DNA of 10,129 bases, taken from DSYF01 sp041181065. GTDB lineage: Bacteria > Verrucomicrobiota > Verrucomicrobiia > Limisphaerales > DSYF01. Below the pieces are notes generated by a model. The model was not told where the DNA came from, did no database searches, and saw only the letters and a list, made by a program, of their open reading frames with translations. The stretch lies in assembly GCA_041181065.1 (NCBI GenBank), contig JBEGQI010000150.1, forward strand, positions 1-10,129, read 5' to 3'. This document shows positions 7,953 through 10,129 of this stretch, piece after piece. Position 1 is the stretch's first letter. Every line of letters begins with the position of its first letter. The translations under genes were made by a program, and so were the position numbers.

Positions 7953-8195
7953 CTACGCTTTGGGGCGGACGAGAATCAACTCGGCCTCATGCTTCCGCAG
8001 GGAAAGATTATAGCCGCGCACTTTGATCTCAATCGGGTCGCCGAGTGGAGCGAAACGGATGAGTTCGACCGTGGTGCCGACGAGCAGGCCCATTTCCATC
8101 AAGCGGGCTTTGGCGCCCGGCGGAAGTTTGATCTCAGCGACAACGGCGGGCTTTCCGACCGCCAGCGCGCTCAGCGGTTGGGGGGCGTCGCTCAT
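7953..8195 (-). CDS. feoA: Ferrous iron transport protein A (canonical FeoA)
   Basis: This 80-residue protein has the SH3-like FeoA fold pattern: LSALAVGKPAVV, then RLMEMGLLVGTTVELIRFAP (31-50), IEIKVRGYNLSLRKHEAELI (56-75) and a terminal ILV. FeoA is a small cytoplasmic partner of FeoB needed for Fe2+ uptake, although its exact action is debated. The ATG at 8195 overlaps the stop of the upstream FeoA-like gene by one base (TGATG), and feoB begins 4 bases after its own stop. Three coupled cistrons are therefore likely. The frame stays open upstream into the previous gene, but the FeoA fold begins at this ATG. It has no cysteines, unlike its upstream paralogue. Confidence 0.93.
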   Translation of the reverse strand: MSDAPQPLSALAVGKPAVVAEIKLPPGAKARLMEMGLLVGTTVELIRFAPLGDPIEIKVRGYNLSLRKHEAELILVRPKA

Positions 8196-8500
8196 CAGGA
8201 ACGGCGTTTGACGTGAGCCAGCACGGGTTGAACCATGATGGTTTCGGCGAGTTTCTTGGAAAGGCCGAGGCGCGCGTTGCACACCTCGCAAATGATGTTC
8301 GTCGCCTGGCTGACGAGGCGGACTTTGGCGTCTTCGCAGAAGCCCATCTCGCGGAGCCGGCTGGTGACCTCGGGCGTGGCGGTGTGTTCCTTGATGCAGA
8401 CCGTGGTGCCAGCCTTCACGTGGCTCAAAGGGCACGTGTCGGCGTGGGCGCAATGCCCGTCGACATACACGACTTCTTTGGCTTTCGATTTCACCGGCAA
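8195..8500 (-). CDS. Cys-rich FeoA-domain protein, first gene of the feo operon
   Basis: The 101-residue protein contains an FeoA core: VKAGTTVCIKE (28-38), RLREMGFCEDAKVRLVS (48-64), ARLGLSKKLAETIMVQP (76-92). It differs from the canonical FeoA next to it by six cysteines (17, 23, 35, 55, 71, 74), including an HCAHADTC start and a CEVC pair inside the domain, with His16, His19 and His27 nearby. These could bind metal or form a redox site; that is inference. An in-frame TAG lies 3 codons before the TTG at 8500, so translation starts at that TTG, at GTG 8494 or at GTG 8470. An AAAGAAG just before the last gives it slight support. Its stop overlaps the feoA start by one base. It probably modulates FeoB, but the partner and ligand are not shown by the sequence. 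Confidence 0.85.
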   Translation of the reverse strand: MPVKSKAKEVVYVDGHCAHADTCPLSHVKAGTTVCIKEHTATPEVTSRLREMGFCEDAKVRLVSQATNIICEVCNARLGLSKKLAETIMVQPVLAHVKRRS

Positions 8501-8559
8501 CGAAGGCTAAGCGCGGAGGGGGTGGCGTGCAAGTGGGTTTGTCCCACGCAGCCAATGGA

Positions 8560-8595
8560 AACCGCCCTGAAAGCCGCTGGGCAATCAGGGCGGTT
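8560..8595 (-). terminator. Hairpin after rpsT, probable terminator
   Basis: An 11-base perfect stem (8560-8570 with 8585-8595; core ACCGCCCTGA/TCAGGGCGGT) with a 14-base loop starts 12 bases after the rpsT stop. On the minus strand it is followed only by TTTCC, so the U-tract is poor and termination may be partial. It lies about 60 bases before the Cys-rich FeoA start and would separate rpsT from the feo operon, or attenuate between them. Confidence 0.5.
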
Positions 8596-8607
8596 GAACC
8601 GAAAAAC

Positions 8608-8871
8608 TTACTTGAGCTTGGCGAGCTTGATCGCGAGGCGGGACTTCTTGCGATCCGCGGTGCCGCGCTTGACGACGTTCGACTTCACGGCCTTATCGTA
8701 GGCGGAAGCGGCGGCGCTGAGAGCCTTCTTCGCTTCATCCTTCTTGCCGGCTGCGAGCGCGGCTTCATAGGCCTTCTCGGCCTTGCGGACGCGGGAAAGG
8801 GTTGCGCGGTTGTTGAGGCGCTTGCGCTCATTGGCGCGCGTCCGACGTTGTGCTGATTTGGTATTCGCCAT
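8608..8871 (-). CDS. rpsT: 30S ribosomal protein S20
   Basis: The 87-residue, very basic, helical protein begins MANTKSAQRRTRANERKRL and ends in a lysine-rich KLAKLK tail, the pattern of S20, which binds 16S rRNA in the body of the small subunit. The length equals the family norm (about 87). A run of Ala-rich helical sequence with SNVVKRGTADRKKSRL is characteristic. The ATG at 8871 follows a T-run (CCGTTTTTT) with no Shine-Dalgarno. A strong promoter lies about 20-50 bases upstream and a hairpin lies just downstream, so the gene is probably transcribed alone. Confidence 0.97.
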   Translation of the reverse strand: MANTKSAQRRTRANERKRLNNRATLSRVRKAEKAYEAALAAGKKDEAKKALSAAASAYDKAVKSNVVKRGTADRKKSRLAIKLAKLK

Positions 8872-8896
8872 AAAAAACGGTCAATTAAGGGCGCAG

Positions 8897-8924
8897 ACGG
8901 TAGCGAAATGACGCTTAATGTCAA
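8897..8924 (-). promoter_or_regulatory. Promoter of rpsT
   Basis: On the minus strand a perfect TTGACA (8924-8919) is followed after 16 bases by TACCGT (8902-8897). Transcription would begin near 8890 and give a leader of roughly 20 bases before the rpsT ATG. The -10 box is weak (3 of 6 matches), but the consensus -35 and the position directly upstream of a highly expressed gene support it. Confidence 0.55.
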
Positions 8925-9073
8925 CGGCAGGGAATTAGTCCTGACACCCCGTTGTCTGGCTCCGGCAATTTCACCATCAACCGGAGTTATCGCGCTTTCC
9001 CGCACTTCGCCCTCGCCAGAGGCTAAACTAAACTACCGTGCCCCACGCTGACGGCGGCGCGAGCGAGTGAATG

Positions 9074-9113
9074 AAACAAAATGACGGGGTCCGGTTGCCC
9101 GAACCCCGCCGTC
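9074..9113 (-). terminator. Rho-independent terminator of the RRM protein gene
   Basis: On the minus strand GGGGTTCGG and CCGGACCCC form a 9-base stem (one G-T pair) closed by the GNRA tetraloop GCAA. Outer GAC/GTC pairs extend it past a small bulge. ATTTTGTTT follows directly. It begins 19 bases after the stop codon of the RNA-binding protein gene. Stem strength, stable loop and T-rich tail are all as expected. Confidence 0.75.
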
Positions 9114-9132
9114 GTGAATTGTTTAAATTGAA

Positions 9133-9477
9133 TCAATAACGGTCGCGACCACGTCCGCCGCCACCGCCGCCGCCGCCACCACCAAATCCACGGCGTCCGC
9201 CACCGCCACCGCCACCGCCCGGACGATCTTCACGCGGGCGGGCGACGTTGACCGTGATAGCGCGGCCACTGAGTTCCTTGCCATTCAAACCTTCAATGGC
9301 CTTCTGCGCCTCTTCGGGCGAACTCATCGTGACGAAGCCGAAACCGCGCGGGCGGCCGGTCATCCGATCCATCATCAAGTTGGCCTCGACGACGGTGCCG
9401 AACGCCGCAAAGGCGTCCTGCAGGTCATTTTCTGTGATTTGGAAAGAAAGATTTCCAACGAATAATTTATTTTCCAT
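9133..9477 (-). CDS. Glycine-rich RRM RNA-binding protein
   Basis: This 114-residue protein consists of one RNA recognition motif (residues 3-80) and a low-complexity Gly/Arg tail (84-114) ending GRGRDRY. RNP2 is LFVGNL (5-10) and RNP1 is RGFGFVTM (44-51), with the aromatic residues that stack on RNA. The layout resembles the small Rbp proteins of cyanobacteria and other bacteria, often linked to cold or RNA chaperone roles. The role here is inferred. The frame is open 42 codons further upstream, but the ATG at 9477 starts the RRM exactly and has AGGA 6 bases before it, the only convincing Shine-Dalgarno in the window. The gene ends with a clear terminator and is divergent from proS. The Gly tail is encoded by GC-rich ggc/gcc-type repeats that may vary in length between strains. 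Confidence 0.93.
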   Translation of the reverse strand: MENKLFVGNLSFQITENDLQDAFAAFGTVVEANLMMDRMTGRPRGFGFVTMSSPEEAQKAIEGLNGKELSGRAITVNVARPREDRPGGGGGGGGRRGFGGGGGGGGGGRGRDRY

Positions 9478-9550
9478 GTGATGTCCTATTGTCTCTGACC
9501 GCGCCACCCTCGCAGGATTCGTCAGAATGACAACCTTTTTATCGGGGTTT

Positions 9551-9574
9551 TTTGACCCGCCGCCGGTTTGACCC
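9551..9574. repeat. Tandem tttgaccc repeat in the divergent rbp/proS region
   Basis: TTTGACCC occurs at 9551-9558 and again at 9567-9574, 16 bases apart, within the 170-base interval between the divergent RRM gene (start 9477) and proS (start 9648). TTGACC is also a fair -35 box for plus-strand transcription towards proS, but I find no good -10 partner. It could be a direct-repeat operator or coincidence. The rest of the interval holds T-runs (9536-9541 and 9548-9553) and no gene; the RRM leader on the minus strand may therefore be long. Confidence 0.35.
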
Positions 9575-9647
9575 AACACCAGGCCAGTGTCGTTTCGTCT
9601 CAATTTTTCCTAGTTCCCTCCGCCCTTGATTCGTAGCCTCTGCCCCC

Positions 9648-10129
9648 ATGCGTTGGACACAGACATTCATCCCGACCCTGAAAGAATCGCCGGCGGACGC
9701 GGAGATCGCGTCGCACAAGCTGCTGCTGCGCGCGGGGCTCATCCGCAAGCTCGGCGCGGGGGTTTATACCTTCCTGCCGCTCGGCCTCCGCGCGTTGCGC
9801 AAGGTGGAGCAGATCATCCGCGAGGAGATGGATCGCGCCGGCGCCATGGAGGTGCTCATGCCCGCCATCCAGCCGAAGGAAATCTGGGAGCAGAGCGGGC
9901 GTTACGAGACGGCGAGCGGTGTGCTTTTCAAGGTGAAGGACAGTGCGCAGCGTGATTGGGTGCTCAGCCCGACGGCGGAAGAAGTCATCACGACGTTGGC
10001 CGCGAATGAGATCAGTTCGTATCGCCAGTTGCCGAAGAATTTTTACCAGGTGAGTGTGAAGTTCCGCGATGAGATCCGTCCGCGCTTCGGCCTGATGCGC
10101 GCGAAGGAGTTCATCATGAAGGACGCGTA
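9648..10129 (+). CDS. proS: Prolyl-tRNA synthetase, N-terminal part (runs off window)
   Basis: ProS charges tRNA-Pro with proline in the cytoplasm. The 160 complete codons up to the window edge hold the start of the class II catalytic core: RKLGAGVYTFLPLGLRALRK (33-52), EVLMPAIQP (68-76), the proline-site LSPTAEE (106-112) and motif 2 FRDEIRPRFGLMRAKEFIMK (139-158). That is the bacterial-type ProRS pattern. About 400 or more residues should follow outside the window, including the editing insertion and the anticodon-binding domain. The ATG at 9648 gives the standard N-terminus (MRWTQTFIPTLKE) and is preceded by GCCTCTGCCCCC, with no Shine-Dalgarno. The gene is divergent from the RRM gene. Confidence 0.95.
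   Translation, partial: MRWTQTFIPTLKESPADAEIASHKLLLRAGLIRKLGAGVYTFLPLGLRALRKVEQIIREEMDRAGAMEVLMPAIQPKEIWEQSGRYETASGVLFKVKDSAQRDWVLSPTAEEVITTLAANEISSYRQLPKNFYQVSVKFRDEIRPRFGLMRAKEFIMKDA

Noticed and set aside
7953..8555. 200-codon minus-strand frame ending in FeoA, as a possible fusion protein
   Set aside because: The first 120 codons overlap the Cys-rich FeoA gene out of frame and look random (Arg, His and Pro rich). The FeoA fold begins at the ATG at 8195, which is coupled to the upstream stop.
8960..8986. CTCCGG/CCGGAG inverted repeat upstream of rpsT
   Set aside because: A 6-base stem with a 15-base loop and no T-tract in a GC-rich spacer is expected by chance.
9478..9603. N-terminal extension of the RRM protein to an upstream start at 9603
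   Set aside because: The extra 42 residues have no family match, whereas the ATG at 9477 has a Shine-Dalgarno and starts the RRM directly.

Overview
The window reads as an ordinary, gene-dense bacterial chromosome segment of moderately high GC. It carries seven complete recognisable protein genes plus a Cys-rich FeoA-domain paralogue, one tRNA, and the start of an eighth recognisable gene that runs off the right edge. The mix of a secreted xylan alpha-glucuronidase (GH115), a xylose isomerase/mannonate dehydratase operon, an FeoA-FeoA-FeoB iron operon and translation starts that mostly lack a Shine-Dalgarno sequence suggests a plant-polysaccharide-degrading member of the Verrucomicrobiota (or a relative in the PVC group). 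The phylum call is an inference from gene content and has not been tested by similarity search.

Left third (1-5111), pentose and uronic acid use. A GH115 alpha-glucuronidase with a signal peptide (121-2637, +) would release (4-O-methyl)glucuronic acid side chains from glucuronoxylan. It converges on a tight two-gene operon on the minus strand, xylA (xylose isomerase) then uxuA (D-mannonate dehydratase), separated by 2 bases. XylA handles the xylose from the xylan backbone, while UxuA acts on the D-mannonate formed from glucuronate. The partner steps (glucuronate isomerase, fructuronate reductase, xylulokinase, sugar transporters, a regulator) are not in the window.

Middle (5112-8500). About 330 bases with no convincing gene separate xylA from a complete tRNA-Glu(UUC) gene with an encoded CCA and a plausible promoter. 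Upstream on the same strand lies a ferrous iron uptake operon transcribed leftwards: a Cys-rich FeoA-domain protein, a canonical FeoA (sharing one base, TGATG) and FeoB (4-base gap).

Right part (8501-10129), housekeeping. rpsT (ribosomal protein S20, minus strand) has a good promoter and is followed by a hairpin. A glycine-rich RRM RNA-binding protein (minus strand) has a GNRA-capped terminator. Divergent from it is proS (prolyl-tRNA synthetase, plus strand), cut by the window end after 160 codons. The divergent rbp/proS interval holds a tandem tttgaccc repeat.

I see no mobile elements, CRISPR arrays, phage genes or defence genes. No clearly novel multi-gene system is evident. The points most worth a second look are the Cys-rich FeoA paralogue, the compact glucuronoxylan locus, the near absence of Shine-Dalgarno sequences, and a few candidate operator repeats.
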